The notes beneath the pieces are model-generated. The model saw nothing but the letters and a program-made list of their open reading frames with translations. It ran no database searches and was not told the origin of the DNA. The translations under genes and the position numbers were made by a program. From Myotis daubentonii (lineage: Eukaryota; Chordata; Mammalia; Chiroptera; Vespertilionidae), in assembly GCF_963259705.1 (NCBI RefSeq), contig NC_081850.1, positions 38,153,167-38,217,166 on the forward strand: a stretch of DNA of 64,000 nucleotides, in the 5' to 3' direction. This document shows, piece by piece, positions 11,225-24,230 of the stretch. Every line of letters starts with the position of its first letter. Within the stretch, counting starts at the first letter, position 1.

Positions 11225-11799
11225 TATATATATCTCCTTGCCTCATGTTAATGCTAAGCCCGAGCACAGGCGATGAAGAAGAAAGGAGTTTCCAAACTTC
11301 CTATCCCTCCCCAAGCTGCTCTCCTAGAATTGTGGAGCTTGACAACAACAGCGCAGAGGACTTATAGGTTACTTGGGAATGGGACCTGAGTCCTGACCCT
11401 ACCCCAGGAGTATGTTCTGGGCTTCAGACCTGAAAGTTCAGAGTGGTTTCGTGCCCAGGCAGTAGGACACACTGGTTGTTTACTCGCAGGATCCAGAGAC
11501 CAGCCATGACCTCAAAGTGACGCCTGGGCATACTCGGGCCCCAGAAAATCCTCCCTCAAGGAAATGACAACCCACCCTACCCGAAAAAGCACCCGCCCTC
11601 CTCCTGGTACAGGTCGGGGTCGCCTCTCGCTTGGGGTGTCTTTGTGTGGATAAGAAATGGGCACTCTATGTGTGGCCTGACCTCAACCTGGGGTGGCCAG
11701 GCTGGGCAGAGTTTGGGCCCTACTAGGCCACGTGTGCAGTCAATAGCCGGCACAACCACGCGTGGCAGCCTGCGGAGAGTACAGGGAGGACTGTGCAGT

Positions 11800-12000
11800 C
11801 AGATGCTGGCTGACAGCCTGGCTCTGCTACTTGCTAACCGTGTGATCTCGGGAAAGCTGCCCCCCTTCGATGCCTCAGTCCTCATACATAACACGGGGAT
11901 AATGATAAAACCCCCTGCACAAGATCAGTGTGAGGATTCAATGAGTTATTACATGGAAAGTGCTTAGAATAGCACCTGGAAAAGAGTAAGCCCTTAACGT
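11800..12000 (+). repeat. MIR SINE
   Basis: A sense MIR: 'ctggctctgctacttgctaa', then GTGTGATCTCGGG, a degenerate 'gatgcctcagtcctcataca', 'gtgaggattcaatgagttat' and an 'aaagtgcttagaatagcacc' tail. Confidence 0.8.
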
Positions 12001-12452
12001 TTCTTTTACTAACTCATCCAAGCAAGAGGTGGGAATTATTAGGCAGGTTTTTTGGTTTGTTTTTGTGTTTTTTCTTAAGAGGACAAAATTTCTCCCCGTT
12101 AGTTAAAGCTTATTCCCACTTGAATAGCCCTTGGTGGGTGTAAGGTGTACTGGAATAGAGGTGGGAAGACTTGGGTTTCAGATCCAATGTGATCATTACT
12201 AAGCTGGGCAAAGCCCCTACCCCCTGGCTCAGGTTCCATGGACAGAATCAGCAAAGGCAGGGAGGAGGAGGTCTGAGAGGCTCACAGCTACTGTGCTTTT
12301 AGTCTAAGATTCTAAGGCTGTGAAGACTGTGAGTTAAGTGGCTCAGTGGGCTTTCTCCTCCACTATCGTCTTCCAGCCCAGTGCTTCCAATGCCCCAAGT
12401 GCTAAAAGATTCATGAACGACTCAGTGCTCAATATCTCCTTTTAGCTCTTAC

Positions 12453-12492
12453 CTTCAACGTAGGTTGGGAATGAAGCCAAGCTTTTTCTTGA
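12453..12492 (-). CDS. APBA1: APBA1 exon 4, 40-base micro-exon
   Basis: The translated sequence is SRKSLASFPTYVE followed by the first base (G) of the next codon. This is exactly the segment that joins the Ser/Pro linker to the PTB domain in the family protein. The acceptor reads TTAATTACAG with its AG at 12494-12493; the donor is GTAAGA starting at 12452. The exon begins in phase 0 and ends in phase 1, and the following exon starts with TT to complete a valine codon, which supports the call independently. It is too short to stand out as an open frame. Skipping it would shift the frame, so it is expected to be constitutive. Confidence 0.95.
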
Positions 12493-14974
12493 CTGTAATT
12501 AAGACAAAGAAGTTTCAAAAAGGGCAAAGCATGATGAAAAATGCATTAATACAACCATCCATGTAGCATAAAATACAAATATATCATCAGTGTCAGATAT
12601 TAACCAGTTGTCAACCATTCTTGGTTACAGAAAGTAAAGTGTAAATAAACACACATATTTCTTATTAAAGGTTACCCAGACTCCAGAACCATCCACTCAT
12701 ATATTAATTAGGTAATTTGAAAATCCTACATTCCACAATCAGATGTCTGTCAGCTTAAAAAAATATCCCACAAACCAAAATTTATAATCCACAATCACAA
12801 TAAAAAGGGCTTGATTTGTATTCTTAAGAATCTCGGCTTCTAAGTAAGAACTGCTGGTTAATGAAAGAACCAACATCATTATATGCTGAAATTAAAAATT
12901 TCCTTGGAGAATTTTATTTCATGTTAGGTCTTTGCTGCAGGGATCTCTCCTTGTGCTGAAAACATTTGCTAGAGTTTTTATCTCTTCCTTTCATCTCTTA
13001 CTGATTTATGTTAGTCTAAAAATTTCACTATATATGTCATTACCATGTGTTACTTTAAAATAAGCACACAACAAACAAAGGAGTAAATTAAAGGCCTTGG
13101 AATTTTGTATATTAAGTGACAACTCGGAGCAAAGGTCAGTTTTCCAATAGCACCCTTGTTTCAACCAGAAACCTTCCAGAACCTGGCTGGACAGCAGTGT
13201 AAATGCTGGCTCTCGGGGGAGCATCACTTACCCTTTGGTTCCTTGCGTAAGTGAATGTCCTAGAGAGAACTCGGAGTGGCACGAGAGTAGGAAATTCATC
13301 CCTGATCTGCCTGGGGCAGGATGAGGTGAGCATTGCAGGAGAGTGGAGAGCTAATGTCAAAGGCAAGAGTCTCTAAAACGGGCAAAAAGTAGGGTTTGCA
13401 TGGCCAAGGGTTAAGCTCAGAAAACCTAAAGGTTTTCATTGCTGAGACTCTACCAGTTGTTGGGTGACCTTTTAAATATGTACATTTTAGGAAAAGGGTG
13501 TCTAGTAGAGCATAGTTGCTCAACAGGTTGACTTAATTGAGGGTATACTATGCGGTGCCTGGTGGGCTGGAAGGGTGAAGGGCCTGCATGAGGGCTGGGA
13601 TGTCACGGGAAACAATTCCATATCATGGGACTGTATACAGTGATCTTCACTTGAAAGATTTCAGGAACGGCAAAGGAATGATTAGTTGATTTGCACAAAA
13701 TTCTACAAAGTAGTAGTGTTATTTGTTATGTGGAAAACTGCGGGCAATTGAAGACACTTAATTTTAGGGCTCTAACTCAATTCAGGACAATGACAAGAAT
13801 TTAACACTAATCACGCAATACACTGCGAAGAGCAATCTGCTGCTGATGTGACCACTGGGATGAAATGCTTCCTCACCCCAAAGAAGGTGGGTTTCTGGTT
13901 TCAGAAAGGATCATCTTTAAAGAGACTAAAGTCACAAGTCCACCAGGAATAAAAGGTTATTGGCTGCTAACACATTTATGGAAAAATGCATATCAAGTGA
14001 GAGCCAAGGACTCGGGACAGGAGGAAAGGGAAATCCAAGTTCAATAGTGCTTTATGTGACTTTTACTTTCTATTTATCCAAGTGAGATGACAGGCCCAGG
14101 TGAGTGCCGACAGCCACGTCTGTCTATTTCTATGGTTTAAAGAAACACAATCCTTAACTTCGGGGCATGCAGATGGAAGCTGGCGTCTCCAGAAGGGCCA
14201 AAGATTTCCAAATTATTATTCCCCAACCATCTCCCTGTCCTTGTCTTCAGCTGCTAAGGGTCTGGGGGTAATAAAGGTTTATTTTGTTTAATCAAAATGC
14301 TTAAGCCTCCAGGTAGCTCCAAGAAGCCAATTCCGATTTTCTTGGGCTATTCAGGGTACTTTACTGAATGCCAATCTCAAGGACAGTGTCCAGATTTTAA
14401 TAGGAACTACAGAAGAATGACTTCAGCCCAAAGCTCTAAAAACCGCCGTTTTATTTAGAGCCACCATGGAGGGCATTTGGCACATTTGCTTATTCTCTAT
14501 TCATGAGCTCATGACTGGCTTTCTTTAGTCTCGGGGGTAGTAATTTTTTAAAAAGAGTTTTGTGAAATGAAAGAATCTCTAATTATGGCACACAAAGAGC
14601 ATTTTCATCATTATTCCTAAGGATCTGTAGAAACATGTGCCAAGTCCTATAGGAACCGAGAAACTAACAAATTTTGCCTTGCTTATTCTAGCTGATGAAT
14701 AATCAAATACTGGCTATTCAGAAGTCTGATTAGCCCTTTATTTTCTCATATGGGGGCAGAGATGAACATTAGTTAATCCTTAACATGCAAAAATTAATAA
14801 AACCACAGTCAAGAAGATAAAGGCCAAACTCTCCGGGGCTTTCCAGGCCACACCAACCACGTGCAGAGCCTGGAGGCCGGACAACTGGAATCACGGCATC
14901 CGAGCCTCCTTTCCATGCAGTGTGCGACCTGCAGGCACTTTTCTCCCCAAGGACAGCAGATCCTGATGTTAGGA

Positions 14975-15195
14975 ACCTGAGCCCACAGGCACCCTGGGTT
15001 CAAATCCTGGTCCCACCAGCTGTGAGCCCTGGGACCTCAGGTAAACTATCCAACCACTCAGCTTCCTTAACTAACACAAAAGGACAGCAATTCCTGCCTC
15101 ACGGAATTATTTTAAGGATTAAATGAGATGCTGTCTGTGATTGCTTGGCCTGGTACCTGAACACTGTAAATGCTCATGCTGTTTTTATTATCATT
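14975..15195 (+). repeat. MIR SINE
   Basis: A sense MIR with 'gggttcaaatcctggtccca', 'aactatccaaccactcagct', 'attaaatgagatgctgtctg' and a tail ending 'ctgtaaatgctcatgctg'. Confidence 0.8.
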
Positions 15196-15391
15196 GTGAC
15201 TGTCACTCTTTCCTTTTGCCATTTGTTCTCACCTCTGCATGTGCTCTGAATAAAATATAAGGCAAAGCTATGAGATGTAGGGGCAGCAGAAACTGTCCCT
15301 TTAGTCCTCAGGCCTTATGGGCTAAGGATCAAGACCAGAGGAGGACAAAAGATATCTCAAATCTAAATTCTAATGTTTGTTTGATTTATAT

Positions 15392-15600
15392 CAGGGGTGA
15401 GGAACGTCTAGCCCGCGGGCCATATAAGGCTGGTGAAATCATTTGGTCTGGCCCTGCCAGGGCATTAGGGGTGAGTTAATTAAGTGTTTGACTAAATATA
15501 GCAGCTAATTTTTAAGTTGGTAATTTTGTATGGCCTTCAAATGATGCTATAAATATCCAAATGGCCCCTGGCAGGAAAAAAAAAAGGTTCCCCGCCCCTG
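15392..15600. mobile_element. Short non-autonomous hAT element (209 bp)
   Basis: It starts CAGGGGTGAGGAACGTCTAG and ends GGTTCCCCGCCCCTG, giving inverted ends of about 14 bp with mismatches. The same seven bases, tttatat, abut both ends (15385-15391 and 15601-15607), a slightly eroded hAT target-site duplication. The interior contains 'gcccgcgggccatataaggc' and 'aatatccaaatggcccctgg'. It has no coding capacity. Confidence 0.82.
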
Positions 15601-16877
15601 TTTATATAAACAGATTAATAAAAAAACATATTTCTCCCCTGAATGAATATTTAATGGAAAATGCATATGTATTTGATGATACTTTAAAGGTAAATTTCAA
15701 CTAAGGCTCCCTTTGGAAGTGATCTGCCACTCACGTTAAAATTTAACATAAAATGATAGCAAGAGGAGGGAAAGGGAAACAACCATTCATTCTGTGGTTT
15801 AACCTCCCCCCTAATGCATACCCTCGGTGGACGAGGCAGCCTCTACAGTTAGAGCCAGCTGGGCCCACACACAGACTGTGACGCAGGCCAGTGTTCACCT
15901 GATGCTGGCTTCCCAGGAGGTGGGGGTGGCAGTCAGCTGGGTGTCAAAAGATGACGGTGCTGGGGAAGGCAGAGGTGCCCCTCAGGGAAACACCTGCCCT
16001 TTCAGCCCTAGGAACCTCAGTGGGAGCAAGCAACATCGTCTTGCTTACAAGTTCCCCACCAGAGCTCTGTTTGGCCTCCCTCAGCAGGCGACAGTTTGAT
16101 TTATTGTCTAAAGGGACACTAGAGGTTGCAGTGTCCAGGAGCCCCTCACCGCACGTGGCTATGTGAGTTCACTGAAACGGAATAAAATGAAAAAGTCAGG
16201 TCCTCAGCCCCGCCAGCCATGGGCCAAGGGCTTGCTAGTCACACCTGGCTGGTGACTCCCCCACAGGACAGGACAGAGCGGAACATTCCCGGGGCTGCGG
16301 CCAGGTCTCTGAACGGCACTGCTTTCGGGAGGGAGAAGGGTGAGCAGTGGGACAGCAGGTGTGAACTGGAACCATCGCAGCTAAACCAGGACAAGGGGTC
16401 ACCCTGTCGTCATGAAAGATATTTCACTTGGGCCGGAAATCACGGGATATTTAAAAAAAAAAGCAACCCACGTCCCAAACCACAGAGTGCTGTCAGCCCA
16501 CGGTGCCCGAGGCCTGTGTGCCACGAGGGAGGATGCTGCCACAGACACTCGCAGATGCCCAGCACTGTCCGTTGGTGGGAACGTCCCACCATCTCCCCGG
16601 TCCCACACGGTGGCCACTAGTCTTGGTGGCTACTGAGCACTTGCACGATGGCTAGTGTGCCTGGCGAGCGGGTTTATTTCATTTCTCAGTGAAAACAGAC
16701 AGCCGTGGCTACTGGCTACCCAACTGGTAGCCCCAGTCCACACTGGAGAGGAGAAAATAGAGTTTCTCCCCAGGATTCCTGGGGACAGGAGCTCTGCGGG
16801 AGGCTGGAGAAGGCGCAGGCCAGAATCAGGATGGAGGACAAAGGGCTGGAGGCTTTTGAAAGGAAGCGGCACCCTAC

Positions 16878-16973
16878 CTCTTTGTTGGCGGAGCCTTCCG
16901 CGGGGTCACTGGGATGAAGGGGTGTGCTTGAAGACTCTGCGCCCAGGGGCGAGGAGCTGCCCGGAGAGGGAGA
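16878..16973 (-). CDS. APBA1: APBA1 exon 3 (residues 399-430)
   Basis: This 96-base exon encodes 32 residues starting SPSPGSSSPLGAESSSTPLH and ending with ANKE, a Ser/Pro-rich linker between the CASK-binding region and the PTB domain. The family protein has the same linker at the same place and with the same length; the bat copy differs by a few residues near the end (PAEGSANKE). The acceptor is TTCCAG, with its AG at 16975-16974 behind a good pyrimidine tract. The donor is GTAGGG starting at 16877. Both ends are in phase 0, so the exon could be skipped without a frameshift. It lies 25,044 bases downstream of exon 2 in the transcript direction. Confidence 0.95.
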
Positions 16974-17589
16974 CTGGAAGAGGCAAGGGAACAGCACCGT
17001 GAGAACCCGAGGGGCTGGGAGCGCCCGGCCTGCAGGGAGGGACGGGGGAGACAGCTGCGCACAACCCACCCAGCATTCGGGTGGGGAGAAAGCTTTGGAA
17101 AGGACTTGCCAAATGTATGTAACAGGCCTGGGTTTGCCCGGCTTTCCTTTAAATTCCTGCCATGTTTTCAGAGGGGCCCTTAGAGCTCAGCTCCCCCAGC
17201 CCCTTCAGGCCAAGTGTTGATTAAACACAGCAAGATTTGAAAGGCAAACTTGAAGTTCTAGATGAAAAAGCTAATCCACACACGTTTGTGCTTTAAAATT
17301 TTTTCTTACTGAAGGACACGAAGACTTTGGGTACTAAATGTCGGATAGATCACCTGCTCAAGAAGATTTGAGTGAAAAAAAGGAAAATTAGAGTATGTAT
17401 TTTTAAAGAGGCAGCTGGGATTGACTTTGATGACCGGAAACTGCACCACCTGTATTTTCCTAGTCAGTTCAGATTTCAAATATCTTTTGTGACTTAAACC
17501 ACTGAAAATTCAGAGAAATTTCAGCATCCAAACAGCATTATCTTGGCTATCCTTAGAAAAGTCCAAACATTCTGTTAAGTGATATATTT

Positions 17590-18490
17590 AAAGCAATTCC
17601 ACTTCTAGTATTTATCCAAAGGAAAACAACAACAACATGAATTCAAAAAGATATCTGCACCCCCATGTTCACTGCAGCACTGATTATAGTAGCCAAGGTA
17701 TGGCAGCAACTAAGTGTCATCCATAGACGAGTGGCTCAAGATATGTGATACATATACACATACACATATACATACACATACACATACATATACACATACA
17801 TATACATATACACATATACACATACACATAGATATATATACACATCCACATGCGTATACATATGTACATACATATACACACAAATACATATACATATACA
17901 TATACACATACATATACACATACACACATACACATACATACATATACACATCCACATACATATACATATATACATACATATACACATACATATGCATACA
18001 CACAATGATATGATAGCCATAAAAAAGAATGAAATGTTGGTATTTGTGACAAAATTAATGAGCCTAGAGGGTATGAGGCTAAATGAAATGTCAGACAGAG
18101 AAAGACAAATACCATATATATGATTTCACTTACATGTGAAGTCTAAAAAACAAAACAAATGAACAAACAAAATGAAACAGAAACAAACTCACAGAGAGAG
18201 AACAAACTGATGGTTGCCAGAGGGGAGGAAGGTAGGGTGACGGGTGGAAAAGGGAAAGGGGATTAAGAAATACAAACTTTCATTTATAAAATAAGTCACT
18301 GGGATAGAGTGTACAGCACTGGGAGTGTCATCAGTAATATTGTAAGAACTATGTATGACTACAGATGGTTACGAGACTTACTGTGGTGATCACTTCAGAA
18401 AGTATATAAACGTTGCATCGTTATGTTAGACACCGAAACTAAGATAATATTCTATGTCAACAGTGATTTAAAATTTTTAAAAATCTTTAA
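17590..18490 (+). mobile_element. L1 LINE 3' end, sense
   Basis: The sequence 'tgttcactgcagcactgatt' and 'atagtagccaaggtatggca' is the 3' ORF2/3' UTR region of mammalian L1. It continues after a microsatellite with 'aaagaatgaaatgttggtat', 'ttacatgtgaagtctaaaaa' and 'actgatggttgccagagggg', to an A-rich end. It is 5'-truncated and not coding. Confidence 0.85.
17745..18002. repeat. (ATACAC/ATATAC)n compound microsatellite inside L1
   Basis: About 258 bases of irregular TATACACA and CATATA units at the position where L1 3' ends often expand. It produces long Tyr/Val/Met or Thr/His/Tyr frames that are not genes. Confidence 0.95.
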
Positions 18491-20090
18491 TGAACAAAAT
18501 AAAAACAGGATCAGGGAGCATGGCCTCCATCAGTGTGTGGCGGCCTCGGCCTCCTGACACAGGCAGACCCTCCTGGAAGCCTGACACACAGCACGTGCTC
18601 CATACAGACGTGCTGAATAATGACCGAAGCAAGCAAGCAGGAACGGGACTAACCCAGGCTCTGAAGTTCCTCCCTAGCCGATCCTTGAACCTTTCTGTCG
18701 GCTCCCAAAACCTTGGGAGATGAAGGGAATCTCCAGGTGAGCCACAGATGCTTATGAATTCTGTAGCGACGGCCCTCTGAGAGCAAGCATGCTCTGCTTC
18801 GCAGTTTGCTGGTGATGTTTGATAGAGGACATAAAACGGAACCCACACAACATCCTTCCTCTGAGGAACCGTGGGGATGTGGACAGGGGAGGTAAGTCCT
18901 GGAAAAAGGAAGCCATGGTTGCTTGAATCTCACCCGATATCATGGCACTGGCTCCCTAGGGGAAGCCGAGGCACAGACAGCAGTAAAGTACCTCTGTGTG
19001 AAAAGCGAGAATGTTCCATAAAGCAGTGGTGCTGAGGAGGGAAGGGGACACATTAAAAAACAAGAGGGACCTCGGTGAGCAAGCAGTATGGGAAATCATA
19101 AAAATACGAAATCCTTTCCCAAAAGTCTGAATTACAAGAAACACAGGGGCACCAAATGGGTTGAAAGAGGATGCGATGAAATGCAGAATTCTTCACACTG
19201 AGATGTTGTACGGTCCCAGCCTATGGCTATGAGACGTGGATTTATTTCCCATGAGCCCATGTTCCTGATTCTGAGCAGGGAGGTGAGGACCTCTGAGTCT
19301 CTGAGACATGCACATGCAGAAAGCAGCTGCTGTGCAGAAAAGCCGAGGGAAGCAGCAGACATAAAGCACACCAGGCCCTGAGGCACGGGGCGCAAGAAAA
19401 CAGCCTCGCGTGCCTTTAAAAAGGAACACAGCATTTTTCACTCGGCACCCAGGAGAGTGGTGGGTACTTGCTGAGTTAGCTCTATGTTTAGCCTACTCGA
19501 AATTAATGTAGTAAAGTCTTCATAAGAATTTAATGCCTTTAAAATTTCCCAATTTTTCAAATTTGAAGGTCTTCCTTAGATATTTATGTGTCTCTATTTC
19601 CCCCCAAGCACTTTCCTCTGTCACAAGAATTTTAAGGGTCTAGTGGTCCCTGGGAAAGCCAGTGCAGCTGGTTTTTCTTTAATTACTTGGTTTGAAAGGC
19701 AGTGTGTCACCTTCATTAAAAACACAGCAACCCTCCCAAAGAGTCCCACAGTTCCTATCTCTTTGATTATTTCCTGTTGCAAATCTTCTAAAAATGGGTT
19801 CGTTGCCACGTCGTGGCACTGGATCATCTCAGGGTGATTTGAGTGGACAGCTATCCAAACAGTACGCGGGGGTGGGGGAGAGCAGGTCAGACCCCTGGGC
19901 GCCCATCACAGTACCCGGAGAAGAGGCACAAAGGCAACCGTGGTGGGCAATGCCCTCCCTGAAGTTCTCACAGGCCCCACACCAACCTTCATCAGGGCCC
20001 CTCAGACACTCAATGCTCCAGCCTTCGGCACACAAATGAGCTCACTCATGTCTCCTATTTGCAAGTGCAGTTCATTACTTCCATCTAGAG

Positions 20091-20228
20091 CAGTGGTTCT
20101 CAACCTTGGCTGCACACTAGAATCACCTGGGAATCTTTTTAAAATCCTGATTTCTGGGCCTCATCCTCCAGAAATTCTGTTTCTTTGTTATGGGGTGGGG
20201 CCACAACATTAGTACCAAAGAAACAGAA
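20091..20228 (+). mobile_element. Half copy of the palindromic hAT element
   Basis: This is the left arm and loop of the family seen complete at 41641 and 43654: 'cagtggttctcaaccttggc', then 'gaatcacctgggaatctttt' and 'ggggtggggccacaacatta'. The second arm is missing after about 20228. Confidence 0.75.
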
Positions 20229-20244
20229 GAAACAAAGTAACAGG

Positions 20245-20360
20245 AGCTCTTGGACAGGGATATTGTCTTATTCATCACTGTAATCCAAGTGCCTAGCCTC
20301 GGTCGCATCAACAGTAGGCACTCAGCAAACATTTATGACTTCAATGAATAAATGACTTCA
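20245..20360 (+). repeat. L2 LINE 3' tail
   Basis: The segment 'gggatattgtcttattcatc', then 'taatccaagtgcctagcctc' and 'tcagcaaacatttatgactt', is the typical LINE-2 end. It lies directly after the half hAT element. Confidence 0.6.
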
Positions 20361-23300
20361 ATGTAGTCTGCAGCTTTGCCATGTTTTCTGACTTGCACAG
20401 AATGCAGATCAGCCACCACCCTTTCCTTATTTTTAGATGGTCAACGGTAAGCCCTTTCTGCTACAGCACCCCTACGCTGTTCTGTGTAGAATGGTATCTG
20501 CATTTTGAATTAGAGAAACAGTCTTTGCCTGAGACGATCCTGACCTTAGTGCCAGCATAGCTCTTCTGAAGCAGAAAGCAGTCCCAACACGAGAGAGGAC
20601 CCCACCAGGGGAAGCCTTCTGCTCACCACACCACTGCCCACAAAGCCACGGAGGACAAACGCTTTGGAGCAGACACAGCCTCCATGGAGCCGAAACAAAG
20701 ATGCTAGTATCAACGCAGCTCAAATATCTGCTTGGAAAGCCCTTTGCCCCTTACCTCCAACTTCTGCCTTGCTACTCTCAAAAGTGGAGAGAAAACCAGA
20801 AATTGGATCATGCTCTTTACCCCCGAAGAATGTATTAGAGGCAAATTTTAACCACTGAAATATGATACAAAAGTAAACATTATTACTACACATTGCTCTG
20901 TCTGGAGCCTCAGGCCTTCTGGGTTACTCGATTGATATTCAATTTTAGGCAAATGGGACCAGTTGTGGGAAGCAAACGCGGACTCAGCAATTCACAAAGG
21001 GAAGTGCCACATGGACAGCTATACGAGGTCGTGTTCAAAGACAACTCAACAACTCCCTGTTCTGAGTGATTACAGGGGCTCCTGAAGCTCAGCAACTTTC
21101 CTTCTGCAGATTGTGTTCCAGAGGATTCTCCACAACTATGGCCTAAGTTCCCTGTAGCAGCTCTGGGGTCTCCCCAAGCAGCGCTCCCTCCCTTAAGACT
21201 TGGGATTGTCTATACCAGGACGAGAGATGGACAGTTCTTCGGTCAGAGGAAGCCTAAGGATGTGGAAGCATCCAGAGGGAGAGGTGAGTATTCATCTCAA
21301 TTCCGACGGAACGTCTCCTGGGGCCCAGTACTCCATTACTGGTGGCAGGCCTGGGACCAGCAGCTGAAGGAGCTTTCAGGCTATACTTAGAGGGGGAAGA
21401 GCATCACACGAGTCACTATTTTCCACTTATTCCTTCCACAGAACTTCAGATCCTATCTGTGTTCCTAACACTGGGCCAGGAACAAAGAGGAAAGCGATGT
21501 TGTGGTCCTGTCCTTCAGCCCTTCCAAGACAATGGGAGGAGTCAGACATGGGAAGGCAGGTGGCTAGGATGTTAATCTGTCCATGGGGTTGGGAGGGAGC
21601 AATTCTACGGGAGGGGAGAGGTGTGTATCAGGCAGTGCTTCGTGGGAAAGGTGATGGTTTTAGCTGAATCCTGGAACCTGCAGTATTCAAGAAGTAGGGT
21701 GGGAAGGGACAGGGAGGAAGGAGAAGGTACTGGAAACAGAAATAGGGAGGAGGGAGCACAGCTCTGCAGGGAAGTGAGAAATGAGCGGAAGAGGAGGGCC
21801 GGGACCAGTGACTGGAGCCCGCCTGATGACAAGCAGCACCTGCTCTGCCCAGAGGGTGTTTCCTTTGGGAGTCATTGGCCTGAAGAAGCACAATCTAGGT
21901 ACACCCCAGCTATTTCTGCTGCACGGGAAGAGGTAAAGGGTCGAGGGACTGAGTGGTCGCTCTCACACTCTCCTCTCCCTGAATCCTCTGTCATCTGTGC
22001 ACATCTGCTGAAGAGAAGAGAGCAATCTAGAAACGTCGATGGTTTGAGAATGAGAAACTCTCAGAAGGAGAGGCAGAGGGCCCCTGGCTCTTCCCAAGCG
22101 GACAGTGTTCTTGTCAGGGCGACGAAAGGACCAAGGCAGGACTGAGATCAAAGCTGTGATCGAGAAAGGTGTACGGAGAGCTTGGAAGCCTTTTGGAGGA
22201 ATTCTAGTCAAAAGACACAAAACATATGAGTTCTACGGGGCCCACTCATTCATTACTTAACACAGAAGTGCATGCAGGGTCTGAGGGAGCCCAGATCCCT
22301 GCCTGTGCCCAAGACCTCCTGGTCCAGCAGAGGAGAAAGACCTAGAAACGCACCCAGGTTGTCCTCTGCAGCCAGTACTCACTGTCTGAGTCCTTGAGGA
22401 AAGCAAAAGTCACAACAGCACAAAAACAGCTGCCACAGAGCCAGCTGCTCACAATGTCAGTGCCCATCGCCACAGTCTTCCTCCCCAAACACTAGCATCT
22501 ACCTGGTGCATGTCTTCGTCAGCTGGTCTCTGTTGACTGTGGGGACCATCTGGCATTAAAGGGCAAAACCAAAAATACTCCCCAAACAGCACACTTATTG
22601 CAGAGAAGTGCAAATACTGCAAAAATAAATATAAAGCAGAACCTGATAAGCTGAAGGAAGAGTGGCTCAGAGCAGTGACCGACAATCGAGGCGTTGGTTC
22701 CTGAGAACTGGGGAAAACAGTCACTACCCACCTCCTGGGGCTGACATGAGGATTCGTTGGTGACAACATGCACATGGGATCAGCTCAGTGCCTGAGCACG
22801 TACCAAGCCCTCAACCAATATTCGACAAGTGTTTTACGGTTCCCACGGTTACAAAAACTATTTCACCCCTTTGGGAGAATGCTTACAAGGAAAACTCACA
22901 CCCATGGGGATGTATTCTTTATCTCGTTTTCTTGTTTCCTTTCTTATTAAAATTTTATTCATGGATAAAATTAAAAAGCACACAAAGGGCTCTATAGAGT
23001 CATACCACAAAGATGCTAAAGTAATTTGTAAGTCCCAAGACCCTAACTGGTATATTGGTAAGAGCCGCTCATCACCAGCTAAGACTGGACAATGACTGTC
23101 TGCAATTGCTGGCATGGCCACTGTCTGCCACTCAAGACGGCATTCTGGAAAATGGGTGGTGAGAGTGATCGTGTTAGGGTGATCGATTTACAAAAGAGAA
23201 TCAACACTTTCACTCCAATAAAGGCTAGGAGAAAATAATTCTTTAAAAATTACACCATTTTACCAAGTCTATCTGGGACTGCATTACTTGTAGTAATTTC

Positions 23301-23429
23301 ACCTATGTGGAACTCAGAACCTGAATAGGGTGCTTTGTTTTTTTGTTTGTTTTTAAGTCACCAAACTGCCTCAACATACTATATGAGACCTGAGCAACCA
23401 AGAGCTCTGAACTTTCTTCACCAGTGTTA

Positions 23430-23785
23430 TCAACTGCATGTTTGTGTCCCCTTCAGATTAATATGTTGAACCCTTAGCCCTCAGTGGGATGGTGTTTGGA
23501 GATGGGGCCTTGGGAGGTAACTGGGTTAAGAGGGTGGGGCTCTCATGATGGGATTAGTGCCCTTATAAGAAGAGAAATGAGAGAGCTGGCTTCCCCTCTC
23601 TCTGCTCTCTGCCACGCGAGGACACAGCAGGAAGATGGCCATCTGCAAACCAGGAAGAGGGTCTTCCCAGGGACCATGCTGGACCCTCATCTCAGACCTC
23701 CCAGGCACCAGAACTGTGAGGAAGAAACTCCTGTTGTTTAAGTCATCCACTCTATAGTATCTTATTACAGCAGCCCAAACTGACA
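23430..23785 (+). mobile_element. MaLR-type solo LTR
   Basis: It matches the MLT1/MST class of mammalian apparent LTR retrotransposons: 'gcatgtttgtgtccccttca', then 'tgggattagtgcccttataa' and 'cgaggacacagcaggaagat'. A 3' section 'agaactgtgaggaagaaact' follows and it ends with 'cagcagcccaaactgaca'. No internal region is attached. Confidence 0.8.
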
Positions 23786-23849
23786 GCCACAGACATCACA
23801 TTAAGTACCTATTGACTCTCATTTTAAACACAGTTTTAACAAGCTCTGA

Positions 23850-24230
23850 GCAAGTCATTCCTCCATTTAATGTCAGTGGTTCCTTTTTGCTTGCAGAAAA
23901 AATCATCGACTCTTTACCTTGGCACTAAAGGCACTCCAGGGTATGGCCTTAGTTTCTTGGCCATTTCCCCCCTCTAGTTCTTACTGTCTGTTGTCAAGCC
24001 AAACGGGACTACTTTCTGTTCCCTCACCCACCTGTGAGATTCCGCTCAATGCCTTTGTTTACACTCCTTTGCACTCCACAGGTCCATGAGCCTCCATAGC
24101 CCATTTCAAATGTTACTTCTTTCATGAAGTCTTCCCAATCCTTAAGTGAGAGCAATCCATCTCCTATGAGAATTGCTTGTATTTTATGTGCCATTCTTAT
24201 GATGCATCATGTTTCCCTTTGTATTTTATA
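23850..24230 (+). repeat. L2 LINE fragment
   Basis: A diverged match to the LINE-2 3' region: CAGTGGTTCC, 'aaggcactccagggtatggc', 'ttcatgaagtcttcccaatc' and 'tgtgccattcttatgatg'. The assignment rests on pattern only. Confidence 0.45.

Larger units (their letters stand above)
8412..12452 (-). other. APBA1: APBA1 intron 4 (4,041 bp)
   Basis: This phase-1 intron lies between the micro-exon and the first PTB exon. It contains an L2 tail, a Ves SINE, a CA repeat, a Tc1/mariner relic and a MIR, listed separately. The stretches 9320-10660 and 11230-11790 show nothing I can assign. Confidence 0.85.
12493..16877 (-). other. APBA1: APBA1 intron 3 (4,385 bp)
   Basis: This intron lies between the phase-0 donor GTAGGG of exon 3 and the TTACAG acceptor of the micro-exon. 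Apart from one MIR and one short hAT element, I see no recognisable feature. The sequence from 12493 to about 14960 and from 15610 to 16877 is unique-looking, with only short, unsupported open frames. Confidence 0.85.

Noticed and set aside
17710..18115. Long frames rich in Tyr, Met, Cys, Val or Thr, His
   Set aside because: They are translations of the ATACAC microsatellite inside an L1 3' end.
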